From contig NZ_BDAY01000032.1 of the NCBI RefSeq assembly GCF_001612685.1, forward strand, positions 31,166 to 95,165: a stretch of 64,000 nt of DNA, read 5' to 3'. Both the position numbers and the translations under genes were made by a program. The notes under the pieces were generated by a model that made no database searches, was not told the DNA's origin, and saw only the letters and a list, made by a program, of their open reading frames with translations. Positions 16,126 through 25,111 of this stretch are shown here, in pieces (positions within the stretch are counted from its first letter, which is position 1; each line of letters begins with the position of its first letter). This DNA is from Nocardia altamirensis NBRC 108246. GTDB taxonomy: Bacteria > Actinomycetota > Actinomycetes > Mycobacteriales > Mycobacteriaceae.

Positions 16126-18159
16126 ATGACCGGTGCAGTCGATGTCGCCGAGAAAGCCCAGGAACCGCTCAGTCGCGCCAAGGTCAATGTGGTGTTCGCC
16201 ACGATTGTGCTGGGCATGCTGTTGGCGGCACTCGACCAGACGATCGTGTCGACCGCGCTGCCGACGATCGTCGCCGATCTCGGCGAGGCCGGGCACATGG
16301 CCTGGGTGATTACGGCGTATCTGCTCGCCGAGGCGGTGGCGACCGCGCTGGCAGGCAAGCTCGGCGACCTGTTCGGCCGCAAGCTGATCTTCCAGCTCAG
16401 CGCGCTGATCTTCATCGTCGGCTCGATGATCGCGGGCCTGGCGAACGGGATGACGATGCTGATCATCGCGCGCGGCATCCAGGGCTTCGGCGGCGGCGGC
16501 CTGATGGTCACCGCGATGGCGCTCATCGCCGACACCATCCCGTTGCGCCAGCGCGGCAAGTATCAAGGCGCGCTCGGCGCGGTCTTCGGCGTCACCACGG
16601 TGATCGGGCCGACGATCGGCGGGCTGTTCACCGACCACGCGAGCTGGCGCTGGTGTTTCTACGTCAACGTGCCGATCGCGGTGATCATGATCGTGATGTC
16701 GGCCCGCACCATCCCGCGGGTGCGCGCGGTCATCAAGCCGATCATCGACTACGCGGGCATCGGGCTTGTCGCCGTTGCGGTTTCGACGCTGATCCTCGGG
16801 CTCGAATGGGGCGGGCAGGAGTACCCGTGGGGCTCGTCGATGATCCTCGGGCTGTTCGCGGCGTCGGTGGTGCTGTTCGCGGCGTTCGTGGTGATCGAGC
16901 TGCGCGCCGCGGAACCGATGCTGCCGATGGAGCTGTTCCGCAGCAGAGTGTTCACGGTCTGCTCGATCCTCAGCTTCATCTGCGGCTTCGCCATGCTCGG
17001 CTCGATGACCTACCTGCCCGCGTATCTGCAATACGTGGACGGGGTTTCGGCGACCATGTCCGGCGTGCGTTCGCTGCCGCTGGTCGTCGGGCTGCTGGTG
17101 ACGTCGATCCTGTCCGGGCAGGTGGTCGGCAAGACCGGCCACTATCGATACTTCCCGATCGTCGGCACGCTGGTGATGGCGCTCGGCCTGTACTTGATGT
17201 CGACCATGGGCCGCAATACCGGCTTCTGGCAGGAATCGCTGTACATGCTCGTGCTCGGTCTCGGCATCGGCCTGACCATGCAGGTGCTCACCATCGTCGT
17301 GCAGAACACCGTGCCGTACGCGCAGCTCGGCACCGCCACCTCGGGTGTCACCTTCTTCCGCACACTCGGAAGTACCTTCGGCACCGCAATTTTCGGCACG
17401 CTGTACAGCAACGAGATCGGCCCAAACCTGCGTGCGGCGCTGGCTGAGGCGCGGGTGGTTCCGCCCGAGACAGCGGCGAATCCACAGTCGCTGCAAGCGG
17501 TTCCCGAGGAGGTGTCAGCGCCGATCATCGACGCCTACGCCGAAACGATCGATCACGTTTTCATCTGGGTGGTTCCGGTGGCGCTTGTCGGTTTCGTGGT
17601 CGCGTGGTTCCTCAAAGAAGTGCCGCTGCGCGATAGCGCCAAGGCGAGCGCAGGCGATGTGGGCGAAGGGTTTTCGGTGCCCAATTCGGCCGACCGGGTG
17701 GTGCACCTGGAACGGGCCATCGCCGGATCCATGCGCAAAGCCGATGCCGAAGGTCCGATCGGCCCACGCATTCTCGCGGACGCGGGCAGCACCCTCAGCA
17801 GGGGCGAGGCATGGGCGCTCGGTCAGGTATATCTGCGCGATCGGGTAAACGCAACGGCCACACTGGTTTCGGTCGCGCGGGCGCACAAGCTGCCCGACGA
17901 TGTGCTCGAGCCGATTTATCGCAGAGTGGCCGACAAGGGCTACCTCGTCGACGACGGTCGGGTGCTGCGGCTGACCGACTCCGGTCGGGCCGAGCTCGAT
18001 CGGGTCAAGGCGGCGTGGCGCCGCTGGCTGGACACCAGGCTCGACGACTGGAACAACGACGACCCTGCCGATCGCGCCCTGTTCGACCAGGCCCTGGACA
18101 ACATCGCCGCCAAGCTTCTCGAGGAAGCAGCACGCGAGCACGAGTCCGCCCGCGTCTGA
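16126..18159 (+). CDS. MFS multidrug exporter (DHA2, 14 helices) with C-terminal winged-helix-like domain
   Basis: Proton-driven drug exporter of the EmrB/QacA type, 677 residues. Motif A is GKLGDLFGRK, motif C lies in the GVTTVIGPTIGGLF helix, and LDQTIVSTALPTI at helix 1 is the DHA2 signature. After the last membrane helix (about residue 505) comes a soluble tail of about 150 residues: LSRGEAWALGQVYLRDRVNATATLVSVARAHKL and YLVDDGRVLRLTDSGRAELDRV resemble a MarR-type winged helix. Rv1877 has similar size and layout. The ATG stands 6 nt after CATACT. A PadR gene follows. Confidence 0.87.
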   Translation: MTGAVDVAEKAQEPLSRAKVNVVFATIVLGMLLAALDQTIVSTALPTIVADLGEAGHMAWVITAYLLAEAVATALAGKLGDLFGRKLIFQLSALIFIVGSMIAGLANGMTMLIIARGIQGFGGGGLMVTAMALIADTIPLRQRGKYQGALGAVFGVTTVIGPTIGGLFTDHASWRWCFYVNVPIAVIMIVMSARTIPRVRAVIKPIIDYAGIGLVAVAVSTLILGLEWGGQEYPWGSSMILGLFAASVVLFAAFVVIELRAAEPMLPMELFRSRVFTVCSILSFICGFAMLGSMTYLPAYLQYVDGVSATMSGVRSLPLVVGLLVTSILSGQVVGKTGHYRYFPIVGTLVMALGLYLMSTMGRNTGFWQESLYMLVLGLGIGLTMQVLTIVVQNTVPYAQLGTATSGVTFFRTLGSTFGTAIFGTLYSNEIGPNLRAALAEARVVPPETAANPQSLQAVPEEVSAPIIDAYAETIDHVFIWVVPVALVGFVVAWFLKEVPLRDSAKASAGDVGEGFSVPNSADRVVHLERAIAGSMRKADAEGPIGPRILADAGSTLSRGEAWALGQVYLRDRVNATATLVSVARAHKLPDDVLEPIYRRVADKGYLVDDGRVLRLTDSGRAELDRVKAAWRRWLDTRLDDWNNDDPADRALFDQALDNIAAKLLEEAAREHESARV

Positions 18160-18187
18160 AACGCGCCCATATCGGGGAGAACCCCTA

Positions 18188-18229
18188 TTGCGCCTCTAAT
18201 ACTCGTCCACGTATATTCGTAGACGAGTA
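18188..18229 (+). promoter_or_regulatory. PadR promoter with inverted-repeat operator
   Basis: TACTCGTC (18200-18207) and GACGAGTA (18222-18229) are perfect 8-bp arms around 14 nt. TTGCGC (18188-18193) and TATATT (18212-18217), 18 nt apart, place a promoter inside the repeat. The arm spacing fits PadR autoregulation. Confidence 0.6.
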
Positions 18230-18239
18230 AGGAGGTGTG

Positions 18240-18899
18240 ATGGCCACGAAGCGCAAGGTGAACAACCTGCTCGCGTTGGCGGTGCTCGCCGTGATGATCG
18301 ATCGGCCGAAGCACCGCTACGAGATCGCGCAGACGCTCAAGGACCGCGGCAAAGAGCAAGACATGGCCATCAAGTGGGGCTCGCTCTACACCGTGGTGCA
18401 GAACCTGGAGAAGGTCGGCTATCTGGAGATCGTCGGCAGCGAGCGTGACGGCGCGCGGCCGGAGCGGGTGATCTACCAGATCACCGAGGCCGGGCGCACC
18501 GAACTCGCCGACTGGACAAGGGAATTGGTCGCCGTCCCGGAGTGGGAAGCGACCAGGTTCATCGCGGGTCTTTCCATCCTCTCGGTGCTACCTCCCGATG
18601 AGGTCATCGAATTGCTCGGCCGGCGCATCGATGCGTTGAGTCAGGCGATCGACGGCGCGCGCGCCGAAACAACCAAGGCCGTCGCCGCAGGGCTGCCGAG
18701 GCTGTTCATCATCGAGTCCGAATACGGGATCGCGATGCTGGAAGCCGAAGTGGCATGGGCACGTTCGTTTCGTGCGGAACTCAGCGAGGGCACCTTCCCC
18801 GGCGTGGACTGGTGGCGGCAGATACACGCCGACAACATCCCAGTGGCGGAAGTCATCGCGTCCGTGGAGAGGGGGATGACCAGACCGGAATCATCCTGA
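18240..18899 (+). CDS. PadR family transcriptional regulator
   Basis: A 219-residue PadR protein. The N-terminal winged helix reads LLALAVLAVMIDRPKHRYEIAQTL, then WGSLYTVVQNLEKVGYLEIV and RVIYQITEAGRTEL. The C-terminal helical domain (residues 95-215) supports dimerisation. AGGAGG at 18230-18235 favours the ATG at 18240 over the GTG three bases earlier. The adjacent MFS exporter is the obvious candidate for joint regulation, though the operator sits between the two genes and directly controls only padR. Confidence 0.9.
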   Translation: MATKRKVNNLLALAVLAVMIDRPKHRYEIAQTLKDRGKEQDMAIKWGSLYTVVQNLEKVGYLEIVGSERDGARPERVIYQITEAGRTELADWTRELVAVPEWEATRFIAGLSILSVLPPDEVIELLGRRIDALSQAIDGARAETTKAVAAGLPRLFIIESEYGIAMLEAEVAWARSFRAELSEGTFPGVDWWRQIHADNIPVAEVIASVERGMTRPESS

Positions 18900-19085
18900 T
18901 CTCGAGACCGGACTCGGCGGGGTGCGGCAACACCGCCGCCGAGCCCGATTGAACAGTCTCGAACCGCGCCCGCATGCGCGCACCCGGCTACAAGGCTGGC
19001 AACCACAGAATAACTGGGTGCGTGGTGCACGGGTCGGTTCGGGGATTCGAACAACAACCCGTATCGCACATTCTTGGAGACACCC

Positions 19086-20291
19086 ATGTCTGAAACACGT
19101 ACCGCACTCGTCATCGGCGGCGGCATCGCAGGCCCGGTCGCCGCGACCGCACTGCGCAAGGCCGGCATCGACGCCCGCGTCTACGAGGCCTACCCCGGCC
19201 CGTCCTACAACATCGGTAGCGGGCTCGCGCTCGCGCCGAACGGCATTGCCGCCCTTGATGTCATCGGGGCCGGCGATCCGGTCCGCGATATGGCGAAGCA
19301 GATCTCGACGATGAGCTTGTCGATCGGCGGCAAGCTGATTTCGGTGCCGGGCCTTCCTGAGATGCCGCCGTTGCAGTTGGTGGATCGCGGCGACCTGCAC
19401 CGGGTCCTGCACGATCACGCGGTCGCTGCCGGTGTGCCCTTCGAGTACAACAAGCGCCTGGTCGACGTGGTCGAGGAAGAGTCGGGCATCACTGCCAGGT
19501 TCACCGACGGCAGCACGGCCACCGCCGACGTGCTGGTCGGCGCCGACGGCATCCGGTCGACGGTGCGCGACCTGATCGATCCGAACGCGCCGGGACCGGA
19601 ATACCTCAATATGCTCGGTTTCGGGGCGGTCATCGACGATTTCGACGGCGATGTCGCGCCGGGATCGATGACGTTTGCCTTCGGTAAACAGGCCTACTAC
19701 CTGTACGGATCGGTCGGCGACGGCCAGGTGATGTGGGGCGCGAACCTGCCGCACAAGGAGTACCTGTCGCTCACCGCCGCACGGGCGATCCCGAAATCGC
19801 ACTGGCTCGCCATCCTGCGCGAGACCTACGCCGACGACACACCCGGCGGCGAGTTCGCCAGGCGCACCACCGAGGAGCAGTTGGAGGTGACCGGCGCGCT
19901 GCACATCATGCCGTCGGTGCCGCACTGGTATCGCGGCCGCATGGTGCTGGTCGGCGACGCGGTGCACGCGCCGTCCAACAGTTCCGGTCAGGGCGCGTCG
20001 CTGGCCATCGAGAGCGCCGTCCAGGTGGCGCGGTGCCTGCGCGACATGCCAACGCCGACAGCGGCGTTCGCTGCCTATGAGCAGCTGCGCCGGAGTCGGG
20101 TGGAAGGCGTCGCGGCTCGTGCCGCGAAGGCCAATCACAGCAAGACCCTCGGTCCGGTGGCGCGCAAGATGATGGCGCTCGCGGCGCCCCTGTTCATCAA
20201 GATGATGAATCAGGAGAAGACGATGGGCCCCGAGCAGCGCTACCGGATCGACTGGGACGCGCCCGTGCAGGCAGGACTCGCCACCGTGTGA
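19086..20291 (+). CDS. FAD-dependent monooxygenase (p-hydroxybenzoate hydroxylase fold)
   Basis: A 401-residue flavoprotein. VIGGGIAGPVAATAL is the dinucleotide-binding GxGxxG, LVGADGIRSTVRD the DG motif that contacts FAD and NAD(P)H, and VLVGDAVHAPSNSSGQGASLAIE the GD motif. This is the layout of class A aromatic hydroxylases and of antibiotic-modifying TetX-like enzymes; substrate unknown. GGAG precedes the ATG. Monocistronic by context; the upstream 186 nt hold no gene. Confidence 0.88.
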   Translation: MSETRTALVIGGGIAGPVAATALRKAGIDARVYEAYPGPSYNIGSGLALAPNGIAALDVIGAGDPVRDMAKQISTMSLSIGGKLISVPGLPEMPPLQLVDRGDLHRVLHDHAVAAGVPFEYNKRLVDVVEEESGITARFTDGSTATADVLVGADGIRSTVRDLIDPNAPGPEYLNMLGFGAVIDDFDGDVAPGSMTFAFGKQAYYLYGSVGDGQVMWGANLPHKEYLSLTAARAIPKSHWLAILRETYADDTPGGEFARRTTEEQLEVTGALHIMPSVPHWYRGRMVLVGDAVHAPSNSSGQGASLAIESAVQVARCLRDMPTPTAAFAAYEQLRRSRVEGVAARAAKANHSKTLGPVARKMMALAAPLFIKMMNQEKTMGPEQRYRIDWDAPVQAGLATV

Positions 20292-20358
20292 TTCGAACCG
20301 CGCGGGCTGGTGGTCCGTACCCTTGGAGCACATCGATCCGAGAGGACACGGGGGGACA

Positions 20359-21126
20359 ATGCAACCCGACCACCAGCCCGCACTGCACCTGAACGGCCTG
20401 TGTAAACGCTTCGGCGGACCGTGGGTCGTCGACAACGTGAGCCTGGCGGTACCGCCGGGCTCCTTCTTCGGTCTGGTCGGCCCGAACGGGGCAGGCAAGA
20501 CGACGACGTTGTCGATGGCCACCGGGCTGTTGCGCCCGGACGCGGGACGTGCCGAGATCTTCGGCGCCGACGTCTGGGCCGACCCGGTGCGCGCCAAGAC
20601 CTTGGCCGGGGTGCTGCCGGACGGGCTCGCGCTGCCGGAACGGCTCACCGGACGCGAATTGCTCACCTACACCGGGCTTTTGCGCGGCATGCCGGAGCGC
20701 ACCGTCGGCGAGCGGGCCGAGGAACTGCTGTCGGTCTTCGAATTGACCGGCGCAGAGGGCACTCTCGTCGTCGACTACTCCGCGGGCATGCGCAAGAAGA
20801 TCGGCCTCGCGACCGCGCTGCTGCACGCCCCGAAACTGCTGGTGCTCGACGAGCCGTTCGAGGCGGTGGATCCGGTGTCGGCCGGCACGATTCGCACCAT
20901 CCTGCAGCGCTTCGTCGCAGCGGGCGGCTCGGTGGTGCTGTCGAGTCACGTGATGGCGCTGGTGGAGAACATGTGCGACCGGGTCGCGGTGATCACCGCG
21001 GGCCGGGTGGTCGCCGCAGGCACCCTCGACGAGGTGCGCGGAGAGGCCACGCTGGAAGAGACGTTCGTCCGGCTGGTCGGCGGGCGCGTCGGCGGGGAAG
21101 AAGGGCTGTCGTGGTTGGCGTCCTGA
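20359..21126 (+). CDS. ABC transporter ATP-binding subunit
   Basis: A 255-residue ABC ATPase: Walker A GPNGAGKTT, Q-loop region, signature YSAGMRKKIGLA, Walker B LLVLDEPFEAVD and the switch His in LSSHVM. The signature deviates from LSGGQ, as in the Ccm/Nod and drug-efflux ABC-2 class. TACCCT at 20318-20323 is a likely -10 box; GGGGGGA precedes the ATG. The gene overlaps the permease gene by 16 nt. Confidence 0.9.
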   Translation: MQPDHQPALHLNGLCKRFGGPWVVDNVSLAVPPGSFFGLVGPNGAGKTTTLSMATGLLRPDAGRAEIFGADVWADPVRAKTLAGVLPDGLALPERLTGRELLTYTGLLRGMPERTVGERAEELLSVFELTGAEGTLVVDYSAGMRKKIGLATALLHAPKLLVLDEPFEAVDPVSAGTIRTILQRFVAAGGSVVLSSHVMALVENMCDRVAVITAGRVVAAGTLDEVRGEATLEETFVRLVGGRVGGEEGLSWLAS

Positions 21127-22676
21127 TTCGGATGCGCCTGCTGCTCAGCAAGCGGGCGTTGCGCAACGGGTGGCAAGGCGTCACGTTCGTGCTCGGCATC
21201 GTGGTCGGGCTCGTCTTCGCGCTCATCACCGCGGCACTGATCGGGTTCTCGGTGCGCGACGGCGATGTGTCACGCGCGATCACCATCGCCGCAACGGTGT
21301 ACGGCGTGTGGACACTGGGCTGGCTGTGCGGGCCGGTGCTGATCGGCAGCAGCGACGAGACGGTGCAGCCGGAACATCTGCGACTGCTGCCGCTCAGCAA
21401 CAGGCAGCTGGCGACCGGGCTGTTGGCCGCATCGTTCGCCGGGGCCGCGCCGGTGGTGAACCTGATCGCCTTCGGCGGGCTCGTCGTGCTCGCCGCGCAA
21501 TTGAGTTGGGCGGCAACACTGGTCGCCGTGGTCGGGGTGGTGCTGCAGCTGGTGTTCGTGGTGCTGCTGTCCAGGGTGATGCTGGCTTGGGTCGGCGCCG
21601 CCATGCGATCGCGGCGCGGTAAAGACATCGGCGTACTGCTCGCCGGACTGCTCGGCTTGGCGTATTACCCAGCGAGCTGGTTGCTTTCGCACATCAGCGC
21701 CTTGCAGGATGTGCCGCCCGCGGCGGCGACGGCGCTGCGCTGGTTGCCCTTCGGCTGGGCACCTGCTGCGGTAGAGGGTGCGGCGCAAGGGAATTGGCTG
21801 ATCGCGTTGCTCGGGATCCTCGGCCTCGCCGCACTGTCGCTCGGCCTGTGGCAAGCGTGGTCGGTGCTGCTCGCGCGCAGGCTCGCCACCCCGATGAACT
21901 CGACGGCGGGAACCTCGGGCGCCGGCCTGCTCAGCCGGGTGCGGCAGACCGGTCCCACCGGCGCGGTGGCGATCAAGGAGTTGCACGCGTGGTGGCGGGA
22001 CAGCCGTCGGCGGGCCACCATGGTGCCGATCCTCGTGGTCGGCGTCATGATGCCGGTGTTCCCCGTCTTCCAGGGCGGGAGCTCCGGTGGCGTGCCGTTC
22101 GCCGGTGTGACCGCGGCACTGTTCGCTGCGCTGGCCGGGGCCAACCTCTACGGCTACGACGGCACCGCCGTGTGGCAAACCCTCGTCACGCCGGGTGCGG
22201 CGCGCGCGGATGTCCGCGGCAGGCTGCTGGCCATGCTTGTAGTCATCGGCGTGCCAACGCTGCTGGTCACGCTGATCCTGCCCGGTGCACTCGGCCGGTG
22301 GGGCATGTATCCGTGGGTGCTGTCGCTGCACGCCGCGGCCCTCGGCGTCGGCGTGTGCTCGGCACTGATCCTTTCGGTGATCGCGCCGTACCCGATGCCG
22401 CCACGCACCGGCAATCCGTTCTCGGGGTCGGGCAATCCAGGCTGTGCCAAGGCACTCATCCAGGTGGCGATGGTCTTCGGTCAGATGTTCGCGTTGCTCC
22501 CTGTCCTGGTCATCCTGCTGGTCGGGCACTTCGCCGAGCTGAAATTGGTTGAATGGCTTGCCCTCCCGGTCGGCATCGCGCTCGGCATCACCGCTGCTCT
22601 CCTCGGCGCCCGCCTGGCCGAGCAACGTCTCTCCACCAAGGGCCCCGAACTCCTCGAAGCCGTTCGCGCCCGCTGA
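21111..22676 (+). CDS. ABC-2 type exporter permease
   Basis: A 521-residue membrane protein with about twelve hydrophobic helices, encoded in another frame and overlapping the ATPase gene. It lacks a signal peptide and any soluble domain. GTG at 21111 (GAAGAAGGG upstream) or ATG at 21132 are possible starts. With the preceding ATPase it forms an exporter of unknown cargo. The frame runs open far upstream of the start only because of high GC. Confidence 0.82.
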   Translation: MVGVLIRMRLLLSKRALRNGWQGVTFVLGIVVGLVFALITAALIGFSVRDGDVSRAITIAATVYGVWTLGWLCGPVLIGSSDETVQPEHLRLLPLSNRQLATGLLAASFAGAAPVVNLIAFGGLVVLAAQLSWAATLVAVVGVVLQLVFVVLLSRVMLAWVGAAMRSRRGKDIGVLLAGLLGLAYYPASWLLSHISALQDVPPAAATALRWLPFGWAPAAVEGAAQGNWLIALLGILGLAALSLGLWQAWSVLLARRLATPMNSTAGTSGAGLLSRVRQTGPTGAVAIKELHAWWRDSRRRATMVPILVVGVMMPVFPVFQGGSSGGVPFAGVTAALFAALAGANLYGYDGTAVWQTLVTPGAARADVRGRLLAMLVVIGVPTLLVTLILPGALGRWGMYPWVLSLHAAALGVGVCSALILSVIAPYPMPPRTGNPFSGSGNPGCAKALIQVAMVFGQMFALLPVLVILLVGHFAELKLVEWLALPVGIALGITAALLGARLAEQRLSTKGPELLEAVRAR

Positions 22677-22843
22677 GTCCACCATCCGCCACGCCCTAAT
22701 CGGCATTCGTGTTGGAAATCTTCCGAAGCCGGGGAACCGATCAGCGAGGTGCGCCGTCTAACCCTGTAACAAAACAAGTTCCGAGCCTGCGACGGTTCGG
22801 AGCTGCGCTGCTATGCACAGTCGTGCACACGGGGGAACACTTC

Positions 22844-23392
22844 ATGAACCTTTCCCACACGGTCGGTATTTCCACGCAAGCGAGCCTTCCCGGTTGGCCT
22901 GCCCGATTCAGTCGATGGAACCTGGATCGGGCAGCCACGTCGAGGTCTGCGCGCAGATTCAGTCGAACAATTCTCCTCGCGGTGGTATCGACGATCCTGA
23001 TGATCGCGAGTGTGCAGGCCGCTGGAGCCGCACGGGCCGCGTATCAGTCGTGCACCAACTACAGAGTCACGACCAACTGGGGCAGAGTCGAAGTCGATAC
23101 CAGGCCAGTAGGAACGGATTACATCGGCAACATCGCATGGGCCATGTTTATCAACAACCTCGCTGATGTACCGGGCAGGTACGACTACCAGATACTGGTC
23201 AACGGAAGGCCTTTGAAAACGGAGACGGTCCACAAGGATGACAACCTGCACTTCACGATCCCTCGGCATCAAGGCGGACGATATGTGTACGAAGCCGGGG
23301 ATGAAATCCACGTAATCGCTTCGCATGCCGCCGGAAAAAACCTGTATGTGACCCCAATCAACCGTTGTACCGTCCCCTATTCGGCAGGATAG
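22844..23392 (+). CDS. Secreted small protein, unknown
   Basis: A 182-residue protein: a long basic N-terminal region, a signal-like helix (TILLAVVSTILMIASVQAAGAARA, about residues 45-68) and an exported domain of about 115 residues with two cysteines (SCTNYRV and NRCTVPYSAG), likely a disulfide. The domain looks all-beta. GGGGGAA lies 6 nt before the ATG. Codon use is less GC-biased than in neighbours. No family recognised. The next gene starts 4 nt after its stop. Confidence 0.65.
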   Translation: MNLSHTVGISTQASLPGWPARFSRWNLDRAATSRSARRFSRTILLAVVSTILMIASVQAAGAARAAYQSCTNYRVTTNWGRVEVDTRPVGTDYIGNIAWAMFINNLADVPGRYDYQILVNGRPLKTETVHKDDNLHFTIPRHQGGRYVYEAGDEIHVIASHAAGKNLYVTPINRCTVPYSAG

Positions 23393-23396
23393 CTAC

Positions 23397-23987
23397 ATGG
23401 ATCAAGGAACATCGAGGCGAGGTGCCGAGCTGCTTGCGACCGACATCAGGTCGGCCCTCGGCTTCGAAGTACACATCGACGAAACGATCCCGGAGCACCT
23501 CCGCCGACAACCTTCCCCACCGGGGTGGTGGATCGAATTCACCATCCCTGCGTTGAATGTCCTTGTCGGCTGTACCCCGTGCGAATCCACACCCAGCGGT
23601 GTGGCGTGCGAACTAGCCCAGCGCATCCACGATGATGTCCTCGCTCGCACCGGAAAGATATGGCCCGCCGACCCGGCAGGTGGAGACCAGCCGTTGCTCC
23701 CCACCTACAACGGGTGGCACGGGTTGGCTGGATCTATACCGTTCGGGCAGGTCAAGACGGCGAAGGATCCCGACCCGGGCCTGGACGGTGTGGTCCGATG
23801 GTGGCTTCCGCACAGCTACGACGGCCTGATTGCTAGTTGCTCCGGCGACGATGTCTCGTTCTCCATCTGGCAATACAAGGGCGACGAACAGCGCATCACG
23901 CCAGGCATGCCGGTGACTTGGCTAGTCGGCGAGGGCCGGCACGGAAAGTACCGCAAGGCAAGCGAAGTTCGCCCGGCGCAGCAGTAA
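23397..23987 (+). CDS. Hypothetical cytoplasmic protein co-transcribed with a secreted protein
   Basis: A 196-residue protein without signal peptide or membrane helix. Trp-rich stretches (PPGWWIEFTIPALNVLVGC, VVRWWLPHSYDGLIASC, FSIWQYKGDEQRI) suggest a compact beta-rich fold. No known motif. It starts 4 nt after the stop of the secreted gene, so both are one transcript. Function unknown. Confidence 0.65.
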   Translation: MDQGTSRRGAELLATDIRSALGFEVHIDETIPEHLRRQPSPPGWWIEFTIPALNVLVGCTPCESTPSGVACELAQRIHDDVLARTGKIWPADPAGGDQPLLPTYNGWHGLAGSIPFGQVKTAKDPDPGLDGVVRWWLPHSYDGLIASCSGDDVSFSIWQYKGDEQRITPGMPVTWLVGEGRHGKYRKASEVRPAQQ

Positions 23988-24120
23988 CCCGAGAACCGCC
24001 CACTGACAGACGGGTGCAGTTCGTTGAGGTGTCGGCGGCGGCATCCACGTGTTGCTCGGTGGCTAGAGACTGCCCGAACGGGCCGCGGTGGGCGGATCGG
24101 GGGAGTAATAGAGTGGTGGG

Positions 24121-25041
24121 GTGAGCGATAGGGATTCCGATGGCAGCAGTCTGGATCTGAATCAGTTGCGCACGTTTCTGGCCGTGTACAGGGCGGGGTC
24201 GATCACCGCTGGTGCGCGGCTGATCGGGTTGTCTCAGCCGACCGTGACGGCGCAGTTGCAGGCACTGGAGAAGCGGCTCGGGCGGTTGTTCGAGCGGCTG
24301 CCGCGTGGCGTCGCGCCGACCGCGGCGGCGGCCGAGTTGGCGGCGCGCATCGCGGAGCCGTTGGACGCGTTGACTGCCGTCGCCGGGCGGTCCGTCGCGA
24401 CAGAGTCGGTGCCGCAGCCGCCGGTCCGGCTCGCCGGGCCCGCGGAAATGCTTGCGGTGCAGGCGCTTCCCGCGCTCGCGCCGCTGATCGAGCGTGGCGT
24501 GCGGCTGACCGTGACGGCCGGGCTTTCAGAGGATCTGCTGGCCGGGCTGCGCGCTGGGACCTACGACCTGGTGGTGTCGACCATGCGGCCGCGGGGCCGG
24601 ACCGTGCTGGCCGAGCCGCTGTCCGACGAGGAGTTCGTCCTGGTCGCCGCACCCGAAGTGGCCGCACGCATCGATACCGCGCGGCTGCAGGCGGGCCCCG
24701 GCGTGCTGGCCGGGGTGCCGCTGGTCAGCTACGCGGGCGAGCTGCCGATCCTGCGGCGGTATTGGCGCCATGTGTTCGGGATCCGACTGATCGGCGAGGC
24801 GTCCGTGGTCGTCGCTGACCTGCGCGCGGTCGCCGCCGCGGTGACGGCAGGTGCAGGCATCAGCGTGCTGCCGCGCTACCTCGTTGCGGCACAGCTTGAT
24901 TCGGGCCGACTGGTGGCCCTGCTCGAGCCGCCGGACCCGCCGATCAACACCGGCTTCCTGGTCCGCCGCCCCGGCACGAGCACCCGCCCCCACGTCGACC
25001 TGGTATGCACAACGCTGCGCGCTGCGGCCCGAAACTGGTAG
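24121..25041 (+). CDS. LysR family transcriptional regulator
   Basis: A 306-residue LTTR. The N-terminal HTH is DLNQLRTFLAVYRAGSITAGARLIGLSQPTVTAQLQALEKRLGRLF. The C-terminal domain (residues 95-300) is a PBP2-type effector-binding fold with LVGLRAGTYDLVVST-like core. GTG start. Its neighbours do not point to a target: the pair 22844-23987 lies upstream on the same strand and a regulator converges downstream. Confidence 0.9.
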   Translation: MSDRDSDGSSLDLNQLRTFLAVYRAGSITAGARLIGLSQPTVTAQLQALEKRLGRLFERLPRGVAPTAAAAELAARIAEPLDALTAVAGRSVATESVPQPPVRLAGPAEMLAVQALPALAPLIERGVRLTVTAGLSEDLLAGLRAGTYDLVVSTMRPRGRTVLAEPLSDEEFVLVAAPEVAARIDTARLQAGPGVLAGVPLVSYAGELPILRRYWRHVFGIRLIGEASVVVADLRAVAAAVTAGAGISVLPRYLVAAQLDSGRLVALLEPPDPPINTGFLVRRPGTSTRPHVDLVCTTLRAAARNW

Positions 25042-25111
25042 TCGGCAAGCCTGGAGCCTGTGTCGAAGTCCCAGCCTGTGCCCCCAGCGGCTGGTTCGGT
25101 GTCCCCCGAAG

